NCBI RefSeq assembly: GCF_024609785.1
Contig: NZ_JANHJQ010000009.1
Coordinates: forward strand, 119,361 to 183,360
Direction: 5' to 3'
From: Pseudalkalibacillus decolorationis
GTDB lineage: Bacteria > Bacillota > Bacilli > Bacillales > Fictibacillaceae
DNA length: 64,000 nucleotides
Shown: positions 34,594 to 43,238 of the stretch, one piece after another
Layout: each line of letters begins with the position of its first letter
How positions within the stretch are numbered: the first letter of the stretch is position 1
Program-made: the position numbers and the translations under genes
Notes under the pieces: model-generated
Database searches by the model: none
Seen by the model: the letters and a program-made list of their open reading frames with translations, nothing else
Told to the model about the DNA's origin: nothing

Positions 34594-34629
34594 ATCCCTT
34601 AAAAAGGATCTTTCTCCTTTTTAAGGGAT
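34594..34629 (-). terminator. Terminator of the aldehyde dehydrogenase operon
   Basis: ATCCCTTAAAAAGGA pairs perfectly with TCCTTTTTAAGGGAT. It lies 14 bases after the dehydrogenase stop codon, on the minus strand followed by ATTGTTTT. Confidence 0.8.
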
Positions 34630-34642
34630 AAATAAAATGATA

Positions 34643-36109
34643 TTATCCTTTTACAAATACTGTTTTAATATTTGTGTAGAATTCAATTGCTGCTTGACCT
34701 TGTTCACGTGAAAGAGAACTAGATTTTTTCATACCACCAAATGGAGCCTGCAGCTCTACTCCAGCACTCTCAGCATTGATGCGGACAAGGCCTGCTTCTA
34801 TTTCATTAATAAACGAAAGCATTTTCTGGATATTTGTTGTAAAAATAGAAGCACTAAGTCCAAATTCTACATCATTCGCTACTTCTAATGCTTCTTCAAT
34901 TGTATCGACTTTCATTAATGCCAGTACAGGTCCAAAAATTTCTTCTTGAGCAATCGTCATCTTTGAATTTACATTTTCAAAGATAGTCGGTTCAACATAG
35001 AAGCCATCCTCCAAACCAATACCTTCACATTTACTTCCACCATATAAAAGCAATGCACCTTCCATTTTTCCTTTTTCAATGTAATCCAATACCGTATTTA
35101 ATTGATTTTCACTCGCACATGGCCCCATCCAAGTGTCACTATTTAATCCTTGGCCTACTTTTATTTCTTTTACTTTAGCTAGCAGCTTTTCTTTAAATAC
35201 ATCATAAACAGAGCTTTGAATGATAACGCGGCTAGTAGCAGTACATTTCTGGCCTGTTGAACGAAGGCCGCCACTTATGGTTGCTTCCACAGCAAGATCA
35301 AGATCAGCATCCTCAGCAACAATTACTGGATTTTTCCCACCCATTTCCAACTGATATTTAGCACCGCGTGAAACCGCTCCTTGACCAACCCGTTTTCCTA
35401 CACTATCTGAACCAGTAAATGTGATACCATTGATATCAGGATGATCAATAATACCTTGCCCAATAACTGTACCTGAACCTGTAACCATATTAATAACACC
35501 TGCTGGTAATCCTGCTTCATCGAAACATTCGATTACTTTTGCCGCTGTAACAGATGTTTCAGTTGCTGGCTTTAATAGAACTGTATTACCATATACAATG
35601 GCTGGTGCCATCTTCCAAATTGGAATGGCAACGGGAAAATTCCACGGTGTAATTACTCCTACAACTCCAAGAGGTGCTCTACTTGTAAACATAAATGCTT
35701 CACTATCTGTAGAAGGGATAACATCTCCTACTTTACGCATACCCTCTCCGGCGTAATAGCGAAGTATTGCTACACCACGAGCCGTTTCACCTTTCGCTTC
35801 CTGTAATGTTTTTCCCATTTCTTTGGTCATTGTTTCTGCCACTTCTTCTAATCGTGCTTCTAATACATTTGCAACTTTATAAAGATACTCTCCTCTTGCA
35901 GGAGCTGATAATTTTCTCCAAGCATTTTGTGCATTTTTTGCAGCAATGACCGCATGATTTAAATCTTCTTTCGTTGATTTTGAAACATAACCAATGATTT
36001 CATTTTTATGAGATGGATTAATGCTAGCCTGAACTTCATTTGTGGATGAAGATTGCCATTTACCGTGTATATAATTAAAATACGTTTTGATTTCTGCTTT
36101 AACTGCCAT
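34643..36109 (-). CDS. NAD(P)-dependent aldehyde dehydrogenase, alpha-ketoglutarate semialdehyde dehydrogenase-like
   Basis: 488 residues from ATG at 36109 (AAAGGG upstream); an ATG seven codons earlier is an alternative. Catalytic residues: Glu in [10 protein letters not shown] and Cys in [11 protein letters not shown]; the cofactor site is in [13 protein letters not shown] and [11 protein letters not shown]. From memory it closely follows Bacillus YcbD (GucD) over its length (AEGMRK-type [38 protein letters not shown]), an alpha-ketoglutaric semialdehyde dehydrogenase. It ends a four-gene unit with the MDR, hydratase and AEC genes, so it probably oxidises the semialdehyde made by the (now broken) aldolase step, for instance a succinate or pyruvate-side semialdehyde. 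Confidence 0.88.
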   Translation of the reverse strand: MAVKAEIKTYFNYIHGKWQSSSTNEVQASINPSHKNEIIGYVSKSTKEDLNHAVIAAKNAQNAWRKLSAPARGEYLYKVANVLEARLEEVAETMTKEMGKTLQEAKGETARGVAILRYYAGEGMRKVGDVIPSTDSEAFMFTSRAPLGVVGVITPWNFPVAIPIWKMAPAIVYGNTVLLKPATETSVTAAKVIECFDEAGLPAGVINMVTGSGTVIGQGIIDHPDINGITFTGSDSVGKRVGQGAVSRGAKYQLEMGGKNPVIVAEDADLDLAVEATISGGLRSTGQKCTATSRVIIQSSVYDVFKEKLLAKVKEIKVGQGLNSDTWMGPCASENQLNTVLDYIEKGKMEGALLLYGGSKCEGIGLEDGFYVEPTIFENVNSKMTIAQEEIFGPVLALMKVDTIEEALEVANDVEFGLSASIFTTNIQKMLSFINEIEAGLVRINAESAGVELQAPFGGMKKSSSLSREQGQAAIEFYTNIKTVFVKG

Positions 36110-36144
36110 CAAATCAACCCTTTCCGTCATTTCACTTAAAGTAT

Positions 36145-37080
36145 TTAAAATAATTTACTTCCTAAAAAAACAATAAAAGGCACTGTCAATATGGCAAAAA
36201 TTGTTGAAAAAACAGTTGCCTTTACCCCAATTTCTTCATCTTGTGCATACCGTGCTAATAATACTGGGGCGATCGTCATCGTAGGCATTGCTGCTTGAAT
36301 AATAATTACTTGCTTTACCATCATAGAAAGGTTAGTAAACATCACAAGTACTATAGTTAGAATTGGAAAGATAATCAATTTCAATAATATAGGTACTTTC
36401 AATCTACTAATTGACATAGCTCCCTTTTCTTTAAGCATCATCCTTATAAGAATTCCAATGTAAAGCATTCCAAGAGGGGTAGCTAAATTGGCTAACATTC
36501 CATTTAATTGTTGAATAATTTCTGGCGGTTGAATTTCAGCAATGATAACAACTAAAGCTATAACTATTGAAATAACTGGGGGATTTATTAATTGTTTTAA
36601 AGATGCAAGTGAAAACTGATAATTTTCTTGCAATAACGCAATAGCTACTGTAAATAAAATAATACCTACCCCTGTATCAAATGCTGCTGCAAGTAGAGCC
36701 CCTTTTGGACCAAATATTGCTGCACATAAAGGAATCCCAATAAAACCTGTATTTCCCAATCCAGCAATAAAAGCCATTTTCCTTGCATTACTAGGAGAAT
36801 AGTTAAAAATTCTTGCAAAAATCCATCCTAATAGTAACCCAAATAAACTGATTAGTATTGAAAAAATAAAAATAATAATTAGCTGAGAAATTAACTCTTT
36901 CCCTACCTTAGTTTTAAAAGCACCATCTAAAATAATGCATGGAATTGCTACATTAAGCATAATGCTTATAAGCAACTGCTTTGATTCATCGGTAATTTCA
37001 TTGGTTTTTGCAATAATATATCCAATTAAAGAAATAACCGCCATAATAAACATAGGACCTAAAATTGATAGAAATACCAA
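36145..37080 (-). CDS. AEC family (auxin efflux carrier type) permease
   Basis: 311 residues, about ten membrane helices in two five-helix halves. Typical motifs: [14 protein letters not shown] in helix 2 and [18 protein letters not shown] in helix 4, the latter being the conserved family core; the second half has [15 protein letters not shown] and [21 protein letters not shown] start at 37080 with GAGGGGAG upstream. AEC proteins move organic acids such as malate or malonate. Here it lies inside the hydratase/dehydrogenase operon and would import or export the acid that the operon processes. Confidence 0.88.
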   Translation of the reverse strand: MVFLSILGPMFIMAVISLIGYIIAKTNEITDESKQLLISIMLNVAIPCIILDGAFKTKVGKELISQLIIIFIFSILISLFGLLLGWIFARIFNYSPSNARKMAFIAGLGNTGFIGIPLCAAIFGPKGALLAAAFDTGVGIILFTVAIALLQENYQFSLASLKQLINPPVISIVIALVVIIAEIQPPEIIQQLNGMLANLATPLGMLYIGILIRMMLKEKGAMSISRLKVPILLKLIIFPILTIVLVMFTNLSMMVKQVIIIQAAMPTMTIAPVLLARYAQDEEIGVKATVFSTIFAILTVPFIVFLGSKLF

Positions 37081-37144
37081 GTAAAGCTCCCCTCTTACAA
37101 AGCAAATTTTTTAAAATTTGATAAAAACTATCTTTAAACTCTAA

Positions 37145-37942
37145 TCATTCTGTGAATGTTACTTTTACTTCTCCTAAGTGCTCAAATACAGCTGTAAATT
37201 CATCTCCTGGTACCACATCAATAGTAGTAGCAAGAGCACCAGAAAGAATCACTTCTCCAGCTTGCAATACTACATCAAATTCTGCTAATTTATTAGCTAG
37301 CCATGCAACACAAGCAGCAGGGTGCTCCATTGCATTCTTCCCGACCCCTTCTTTCATTAGTTGACCGTTTTGATAGACTTTCATGTTAATATCTGGAAGA
37401 CTGACTTCATCCACTGAAACAGGTTTGTCACCAAGAACATAAAGACCGGAAGATGCATTATCGGCAACTGTATCCTGCAATTTCAAATTCCAATCTTTTA
37501 TTCTACTATCAATTATTTCAATAGAAGGAAGAACATAATCTGTTGCTTGAAGAACTTCTTCAACGGTAACATTTGGACCTTTTAAATCTTTTTTTAATAC
37601 AAAGGCAATTTCAGCTTCGATCTTCGGCTGAATGACATCATCCTTAAAAGATACTTCATGTTTATTTTTAACGTTCATGTTTTCAAATAAATGTCCACAA
37701 TCCGGCGTATCAATACCATACATGATTTGCATGTCACGCGAAGTTAAACCAATTTTTTTCCCAACAATTCTGATTTCTTCAGATAATTTTTCCTTAACGA
37801 TTTGCAGTTGAATTTCATATGCTTCATCTAGTGTTAAATCTGACTTTAATTCAGTTAAAGGCTGGATTGGTTTTTGATTTTTCTCAGCATCGATTAAGTA
37901 ACTTGCAAGCTCTTTCACTTCTTTAGACACTACTTTGTTCAA
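37145..37942 (-). CDS. 2-oxo-4-pentenoate hydratase-like protein (MhpD/HpcG, FAH fold)
   Basis: 265 residues, TTG start at 37942, eight bases after AAGGAGG; an upstream ATG has no site. It has the MhpD/HpcG layout: helical N-terminus with LTLDEAYEIQLQIVKEK, then GKKIGLTSRDMQIMYGIDTPDCG, PKIEAEIAFVLKKDL with the metal-binding Glu pair, LPSIEIIDSRIKDW, and GVGKNAMEHPAACVAWLANKL. The enzyme adds water to a 2-hydroxy-dienoate to give a 4-hydroxy-2-oxo acid, which an HpcH/HpaI or MhpE aldolase then splits. It lies in an operon with an aldehyde dehydrogenase, and an aldolase remnant is upstream. 4-oxalocrotonate decarboxylase is a related alternative. Confidence 0.88.
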   Translation of the reverse strand: MNKVVSKEVKELASYLIDAEKNQKPIQPLTELKSDLTLDEAYEIQLQIVKEKLSEEIRIVGKKIGLTSRDMQIMYGIDTPDCGHLFENMNVKNKHEVSFKDDVIQPKIEAEIAFVLKKDLKGPNVTVEEVLQATDYVLPSIEIIDSRIKDWNLKLQDTVADNASSGLYVLGDKPVSVDEVSLPDINMKVYQNGQLMKEGVGKNAMEHPAACVAWLANKLAEFDVVLQAGEVILSGALATTIDVVPGDEFTAVFEHLGEVKVTFTE

Positions 37943-37955
37943 CAGAAAAACCTCC

Positions 37956-39059
37956 TTAAAGATGGGTAGAATTTTCATTTTGTAATATTACTTTTCCGAA
38001 TTTTCCAGAGTTCTTAAAGTATTCTTGAGCCTCACGTGCCTTTTCCAAAGGAAAAGTCTTATCGATGAGAGGTTGAATTTTCCCTTCACGAATCGCAGCT
38101 AACATTTTATCGAATTCTTTCCGAGTACCTAACGTACACCCTAATATTGAAAGATGTTTTAAATAAATAGTACGAATATCAAGTTGTGTAACCGCTCCAC
38201 CTACAGCTCCAGATATTGCTAACCTTCCCCCGTTTCTCAGTACATTCAAACATGTTGAAAATAAAGGATCTCCCACGACATCCAATACAACATCAATCTC
38301 GCTACCTGCAGCCATTAAGACATCGTCTGGTAAGGTTTTTGATTTATAGGATAAAACTTCACTTGCTCCTAGTTCGATCATTTTTTCTTTAAAAGATAAA
38401 TCTCTCGCTAAGGCAATGACATTCGCCCCAAATACTTTTGATGCAATTTGAATAGCATAAGAACCTACGCCGCCGGTAGCCCCTGAAATAAGAAGCTTTT
38501 CTCCGGGTACAACTTTACTTTTTTCAATCATATGCCATGCAGTAAAACAACTAACAATAAAAGAAGAGCTTTCAACATAACTAGATAGTGGTATCGGTCT
38601 GCACAATTCTTTTGGCCATGCAATGTATTCAGCATATCCGCCATCACACTCAGAACTCATTAACGTTATATCTTCCGCCATATGTTCCAAGCCATCGGGT
38701 CCTGAAGAAATAAAAGGAAATAATACAACCTTCTCCCCCAAGCATGAAGGATCGATATTTGCACCTACAGCTACGATTTCACCTGCAACATCAGTTCCAG
38801 GGATACGCGGAAAAGAAATGGGTTCTCGTTTCCATCCCGCTTTTTCCCCTGTGTTCGCATCAGTGCCATAACGACCTTCACGCATTAAAATATCTGAATT
38901 ATTTACAGCGCAGGCATATATTTTGACTAAAACCTCGTTTTCATTTGGAAGCGGTACATGTACTTTCCGTTCTTCAAGCTTCTCTAGTCCGCCATAGTCT
39001 GTTACGACTACAGCTTTCATTTGTGTTGGAATTAATTCTGATAAACCACTTCGCTCCAA
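37956..39059 (-). CDS. MDR (quinone reductase-type) oxidoreductase
   Basis: 367 residues, TTG start at 39059 with AAGGAGAG upstream. N-terminal GroES-like domain (MKAVVVTDYGGLEKLEE, LVKIYACAVNNSDILMREG, PRIPGTDVAGEIVAVG) and a Rossmann domain with the NADPH motif SGATGGVGSYAIQIA. The zinc-binding cysteines of true alcohol dehydrogenases are missing, so it is a zinc-independent reductase of the quinone oxidoreductase or enoyl-reductase type. It begins the four-gene unit (MDR, hydratase, AEC, aldehyde dehydrogenase); a 13-base gap to the hydratase gene shows tight linkage. Substrate unknown. Confidence 0.88.
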   Translation of the reverse strand: MERSGLSELIPTQMKAVVVTDYGGLEKLEERKVHVPLPNENEVLVKIYACAVNNSDILMREGRYGTDANTGEKAGWKREPISFPRIPGTDVAGEIVAVGANIDPSCLGEKVVLFPFISSGPDGLEHMAEDITLMSSECDGGYAEYIAWPKELCRPIPLSSYVESSSFIVSCFTAWHMIEKSKVVPGEKLLISGATGGVGSYAIQIASKVFGANVIALARDLSFKEKMIELGASEVLSYKSKTLPDDVLMAAGSEIDVVLDVVGDPLFSTCLNVLRNGGRLAISGAVGGAVTQLDIRTIYLKHLSILGCTLGTRKEFDKMLAAIREGKIQPLIDKTFPLEKAREAQEYFKNSGKFGKVILQNENSTHL

Positions 39060-39175
39060 ATTTTTCTCTCCTTATCGTTTCTTTACTTGGCTTCTTATTA
39101 TTTCAAACGGATCGTTACTATTTGGATTTGATTATTAAAAAGTTATAGTACTGTCTAACGCTTTATTAATGCTCT

Positions 39176-39325
39176 TTATTCCTTTACACTTTGTAAATAC
39201 TGCCTTGCCCATTGTGTCATTGCTTGAGTCAAGTTTGTTATAATGTAACCGGCTCCCCAATGAATGGCTTGCTTTGTTTGTTCCACATTACTAACATAAA
39301 TACCAGCTGTTTTCCCTTTTTCTTA
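39176..39325 (-). pseudogene. C-terminal remnant of an HpcH/HpaI-type aldolase
   Basis: A minus-strand frame ending at TAA (39178-39176) encodes EKGKTAGIYVSNVEQTKQAI then HWGAGYIITN and about 20 more residues. It aligns with the C-terminus of HpaI ([28 protein letters not shown] in E. coli, from memory). The rest of the gene is absent. It lies between the GATCGCGATC site at 39445 and the MDR gene, so it was probably the first gene of that operon. The aldolase is the step after the hydratase, so its loss leaves the pathway incomplete in this locus. Confidence 0.55.
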
Positions 39326-39444
39326 ATTATTGTCATATATACATAGATTTGAAAGGCTAATTCGTAAAAAGTAGTCTCATAAACGATCAAGCATGCCAGG
39401 ATATTATTAATAACACTTCCACAAAAAGATCTCGATAACAAAAA

Positions 39445-39454
39445 GATCGCGATC
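39445..39454. promoter_or_regulatory. GATCGCGATC operator candidate, copy 2
   Basis: AGATCGCGATCT, with a degenerate half copy (AGATCTCGAT) beside it at 39428. It lies 36 bases after the Rieske gene and before the aldolase remnant, where the promoter of the MDR operon should be. No clear -35/-10 pair was found here. Confidence 0.55.
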
Positions 39455-39489
39455 TCTTTGTGGCAATAAAAAAATTTTATTTTTAATTG

Positions 39490-39906
39490 TTATGATACAA
39501 AGCAAGCATTCGTTTCTATTAGCGAAACTATTTTTGGCTCTTTATTAAGATATAGAACAATTGAATCTCCTTCTTGACGTATATCATAAGTCTTTATTTT
39601 ACATTTTTCTGCATCAAACAAAGATTCGCCTGTTTTAATATCAAATCCCCATCCATGTAAAGGACAGCGTAAAATCTCATTATGTTTTCCATATTGGTAC
39701 GTATGAGGATCACTTGGCAACATCGTTCCATCGATCGAACCATATACCATGGATACTCCTTGATGTGGGCACTTATTTCGAACGGCATATAACTGGCCAT
39801 TAATATTAAAAATAGCAATTTCTGATCCATCAACTTTTACTAACTGTCGTTCCCCCGGTTGTAAATCCTCTGCTGAACAAAGAGTCACACTTTTTAATTC
39901 ACCCAT
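39490..39906 (-). CDS. Small Rieske [2Fe-2S] protein
   Basis: 138 residues, almost only a Rieske domain. Cluster ligands are visible as CPHQGVSMVYG (Cys, His) and LRCPLHGWGFDIKTGE (Cys, His), with the usual 40-residue spacing enlarged by an insert. ATG at 39906 after AGAAAGGAG. It follows the amidohydrolase by 18 bases. It could be an electron-carrying ferredoxin for an oxygenase, but no oxygenase large subunit is in the window; the length excludes an oxygenase alpha subunit. Confidence 0.88.
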   Translation of the reverse strand: MGELKSVTLCSAEDLQPGERQLVKVDGSEIAIFNINGQLYAVRNKCPHQGVSMVYGSIDGTMLPSDPHTYQYGKHNEILRCPLHGWGFDIKTGESLFDAEKCKIKTYDIRQEGDSIVLYLNKEPKIVSLIETNACFVS

Positions 39907-39924
39907 CTTTTGTTCTCCTTTCTA

Positions 39925-41070
39925 CTACCGGTTAAAGTTATAAGTATTTAAAGCGTTTTCATAGAAAATTTTATTTTTTAAGTCTTTCGGTAAACTATTG
40001 AATACACGGTCTGCTTCATCTCCATCCCAGTGAGGATAATCACTACTGTAAAGAAGCATATCCTCAGCTCCAGCCATTTGAATAACTTCTAATAAATCTT
40101 TAGAACGGAATGGTTCTTCAATTGGCTGCGTACCTAAACGTACATTTCTTCTAATATATTCGCTTGGTCTATTTTTCAACCATGGAACCTCATCACGCAG
40201 CGCCTTCCAATTCTTATCTAGTCTCCACATTAGACCTGGTAGCCAAGCCATTCCATACTCAGCAAAAACGAACTTAAGCTTTGGAAACCTTTCAAATACC
40301 CCTTCGCAAACTAAGCTAGCGATATTTCTTTGAGCAATTAACCCTAAGCAAGCATGCCATTCCATATAAGTTGAAGCTGGTCCTACTGCTTGTGCTGGCC
40401 CATTTTCTCCCGATGACTCAGAATCTGGGTGCATAAGAATTGGCAGTCCATATGCTTCTGCAATTTCATAAATCGGATAAAAATGCCTTTTACCTAATGG
40501 AATACTCGTTGTTTGTAGGTTAATGGCTACAACTCCAGGTTTTTTCCCAATTCTTTCGATTTCCTTTACAGCGGCTACAGGGTCAAGCGGGGTTACAAGC
40601 ATAGACATTTTATATCTGGCATCTTTTTCAATCCAATTTTCATATTGCCAATTATTATAAACGGAGTTAAATTCATTTGCGATTTCCACGTTGTGAAAAG
40701 CTCCCATTGTAGCGTTGGCGGAATTTAATACCCCATACACTGTATTCGAGCGATCGAATAAATCTTTTGCTACAAATTCTGGATCAGCTCCAGGGATAGA
40801 TCCATTTGGTGAAAATGCATCTAAACGTAAAACTGAACCTGGATTAATATATCGACATTCAGGGAAACGAAATTCTCCTGAAGATACAACTTTTCCATTA
40901 AATGATTTTTTCTTAAAAGGACCAATATTCAAACGTTTTTGTAACGATTCGTCACAATAAGGAACAAGCTCTTCAATAGAATTGAAATATGAGTGTACAT
41001 CAGAATCAATAACTAATTGTTTTGTTTTTGTAGAACCTGCACTATTTTTTTCATTAATTGCATTAACCAT
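39925..41070 (-). CDS. Amidohydrolase_2 family protein (ACMSD-like)
   Basis: 381 residues. The N-terminal VIDSDVHSYF holds the DxH metal motif; further possible ligands are His in LPILMHPDSES, the KFVFAEYGMAWLP segment and the C-terminal Asp in LLYSSDYPHWDGD. This set is that of amidohydrolases related to aminocarboxymuconate semialdehyde decarboxylase, which decarboxylate or hydrolyse aromatic-derived acids. ATG at 41070 after GAGAGGAG. First gene of a two-gene unit with the Rieske protein, preceded by a good promoter and a GATCGCGATC operator. Substrate unknown; its partners suggest ring-derived acid breakdown. Confidence 0.85.
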   Translation of the reverse strand: MVNAINEKNSAGSTKTKQLVIDSDVHSYFNSIEELVPYCDESLQKRLNIGPFKKKSFNGKVVSSGEFRFPECRYINPGSVLRLDAFSPNGSIPGADPEFVAKDLFDRSNTVYGVLNSANATMGAFHNVEIANEFNSVYNNWQYENWIEKDARYKMSMLVTPLDPVAAVKEIERIGKKPGVVAINLQTTSIPLGKRHFYPIYEIAEAYGLPILMHPDSESSGENGPAQAVGPASTYMEWHACLGLIAQRNIASLVCEGVFERFPKLKFVFAEYGMAWLPGLMWRLDKNWKALRDEVPWLKNRPSEYIRRNVRLGTQPIEEPFRSKDLLEVIQMAGAEDMLLYSSDYPHWDGDEADRVFNSLPKDLKNKIFYENALNTYNFNR

Positions 41071-41188
41071 TTAAATTACTCCTCTCATAACAAAAATTTT
41101 TTAATTCTTAAGATTAATTTTCAATATACGCAATCATTTTCTAAATCGCTGTATTTTGGAATCGTTTTAAAAATCATGATATTTAAAT

Positions 41189-41198
41189 GATCGCGATC
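41189..41198. promoter_or_regulatory. GATCGCGATC operator candidate, copy 3
   Basis: ATGATCGCGATCT lies just downstream of the -10 box of the amidohydrolase promoter, at about +4 to +14, the classic place for a repressor. Confidence 0.65.
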
Positions 41199-41208
41199 TA
41201 TTAATGAC

Positions 41209-41237
41209 AGTATAATCCCTTTTAGGGTTTTTGTAAA
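41209..41237 (-). promoter_or_regulatory. Promoter of the amidohydrolase-Rieske unit
   Basis: Minus strand TTTACA (41237-41232), 17-base spacer, TATACT (41214-41209). Confidence 0.65.
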
Positions 41238-41247
41238 TATCAAAAAA

Positions 41248-41605
41248 TTAAGATTTTTTGATATTATTTTTTCCTTTTACTCGATCTAGTTCTTCTACTG
41301 CTTCTTTACGAGTAGTTTTCAAAGCTTTGTTTCCCAACTTGTGAGTGATTTCGTCTAGAAGATCAGCTAAAGAGTCGATGATTTCGGGCATGACGATGCC
41401 AGAATAAGATAGCCAGTAGGGTGTACCGAATGGCTTTAGGATGTGCATGTAATTCGGTCACTGTCTCAGTAGCTGCACGAAGTCGATATTTTTTTACTAG
41501 AAACTGCTTACATAAACCATCAGGGATTTGAAAGTGTTGATGGGCTAACAGTTTTTTGATTTCCATTTCCATTGCACTTACACTTGGTTTGCCTGGAGAG
41601 TTTGA
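41248..41605 (-). pseudogene. Frameshifted fragment of a Tn3-family transposase
   Basis: Two overlapping minus-strand frames (41572-41363 and 41448-41248) together read ATETVTELHAHPKAIRYTLL, then in another frame IVMPEIIDSLADLLDEITHKL and a final VEELDRVKGKNN. This follows the N-terminal region of Tn3-type transposases (HpkxRytLLA..., DsLvdLLielIH...). Most of the roughly 980-residue protein is missing. It lies eight bases past the sulfatase stop, exactly where the island meets the glycan locus. Confidence 0.6.
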
Positions 41606-41612
41606 ACTTCAT

Positions 41613-43073
41613 CTAATCTAAAATATGTTGAAGACAAGCTTTAGGCTTTTGCCCAACAATAAGGTTTAGTCCATCAGAATAACCTTCCTCTCTACCTTCT
41701 AACTCTTTAATGAGCTGTTCTCTTCTTACTAGCAGTTTGTCAGCATACTTATCATTTCCTGCTAAATTAAACATCTCCTGAGGATCCCGCTCTAAATCAA
41801 ACAATTGCTCCTCCCCAGATTGTGAGTACCAAATATATTTATCCTTTCCGTCTGTTATATAGTGAAAAGAATGTTCACCAAACATATGCTCTCCGTGAAG
41901 AAAATCACGCCACTCCACGTCTTCCTCTCCGGCCCATAACTGTAAAAGGCTCTTCCCATCAACACTATCCGGAATCTCTACATTAGCAACATCCAATAGT
42001 GTTGGCATAATGTCCCTTAGCTCAATTACTTCATTGATAGTCATATTCTTCTTTAGGTTTAAATTGTTTCCTGGGTCGGCAATGATGAACGGTATCTTCG
42101 TACTTCCTTCATATGGAAGTGTTTTCCGGTATAAATTGTGGTCTCCCAACAACTCACCGTGGTCGGATACAAAAAGGATAACCGTATCGTTATAAACGCC
42201 GTATTCCTGCATCGCATTCAGGAACCTGCCAATTTGATGATCGATGTGTGTTATCAAAGCGTAATAGGCTGCTTGAGCACGCTTGAACCTTTTTTCTGGT
42301 ACAATTCCTTTGGATGTAACTGGATTTAAACCGCTTCGATCCGGATCTTCTTTCTCTGCCCAATCCCCAACAGGTGGCTTTGGGAGGTCCTCATTAATAT
42401 ACATATCATAAAAAGCTTGCGGTGGATCAAACGGCGGGTGCGGCCTGACATAGGACATTTTCAAGAAAAATGGCTTAGATGGGTCTCTTCTTCTCAGAAA
42501 ATCAATTGATTGTGTCGTCACCCAATTCGTTGGATGCAGCTCTTCCGCCAGATGCCAAGGTCTTGTTACTGTTGATGCATTACAGTCAAGTCCTAGATCA
42601 ATCATGTCATTCTTAGATCCTGTTTTCTCCCTGAGCCAATTCAAGTAATCATCTAAATAATCGAAGGACTCCGTTGTTTTGGTATTGTGTTTATAGCGTG
42701 AGTAATGCATATAACCATCATGCAAAACAACATTGTGAAAACCACAAAGATTTCTCGTCGGATAGACATGCATTTTACCGACACATTGAGTGTGATAACC
42801 GGCTTTTGCAAATTCACCGGGTAAGGTGTGTTCATACTTCCATGGAACTTTATCCATGTAACCTACACGGCCATTCGCTGTTTGCGACATCCCAGTCAAT
42901 GCCGCCGCTCTTGCCGCAACACAAGATGGAGCAGCGGAATATGCATTTTTAAAAAAGGCACCATTTCGTGCGAGTTGATCTATATTTGGAGTATCTACAA
43001 TAGGATGATCTAGTAAACTTAAACAATCTCCCCGCATCTGGTCCACCATGATAAGTAGAACGTTTGGTTTCAT
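41613..43073 (-). CDS. Type I sulfatase with atypical CVAAR motif, no signal peptide
   Basis: 486 residues. Alkaline phosphatase-fold sulfatase: [15 protein letters not shown] with metal ligands D11 and Q12; the modified Cys would be C51 in [20 protein letters not shown] and [14 protein letters not shown] hold further metal or substrate residues. The canonical CxPxR motif has Ala in place of Pro, a variant seen in some family members. ATG at 43073 after GGAGGAGAATTCTA. No signal peptide, so it acts in the cytoplasm. Lies after the GH101 gene. It probably removes sulfate from Gal or GalNAc of imported glycan (inference); subfamily cannot be set by eye. Confidence 0.9.
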   Translation of the reverse strand: MKPNVLLIMVDQMRGDCLSLLDHPIVDTPNIDQLARNGAFFKNAYSAAPSCVAARAAALTGMSQTANGRVGYMDKVPWKYEHTLPGEFAKAGYHTQCVGKMHVYPTRNLCGFHNVVLHDGYMHYSRYKHNTKTTESFDYLDDYLNWLREKTGSKNDMIDLGLDCNASTVTRPWHLAEELHPTNWVTTQSIDFLRRRDPSKPFFLKMSYVRPHPPFDPPQAFYDMYINEDLPKPPVGDWAEKEDPDRSGLNPVTSKGIVPEKRFKRAQAAYYALITHIDHQIGRFLNAMQEYGVYNDTVILFVSDHGELLGDHNLYRKTLPYEGSTKIPFIIADPGNNLNLKKNMTINEVIELRDIMPTLLDVANVEIPDSVDGKSLLQLWAGEEDVEWRDFLHGEHMFGEHSFHYITDGKDKYIWYSQSGEEQLFDLERDPQEMFNLAGNDKYADKLLVRREQLIKELEGREEGYSDGLNLIVGQKPKACLQHILD

Positions 43074-43124
43074 TAGAATTCTCCTCCAATCCTTATTATG
43101 TATAACTTCATTATAATACTAAGC

Positions 43125-43192
43125 TGACTCCAAGCGAGGATACATCTCTAAAATGTAAAAATGAGAGATCCTCGCGGTTATTAGAGTCAACA
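43125..43192 (-). terminator. Nested hairpin between GH101 and sulfatase genes
   Basis: GACTC...GAGTC encloses GCGAGGAT and ATCCTCGC with ATCTCT/GAGAGAT inside. It may end or weaken the GH101 transcript before the sulfatase; there is no long U-tract. Confidence 0.5.
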
Positions 43193-43238
43193 GATTACTC
43201 CTGATTATCTAACTGGAAGACTATCAAATTGAGATCAT

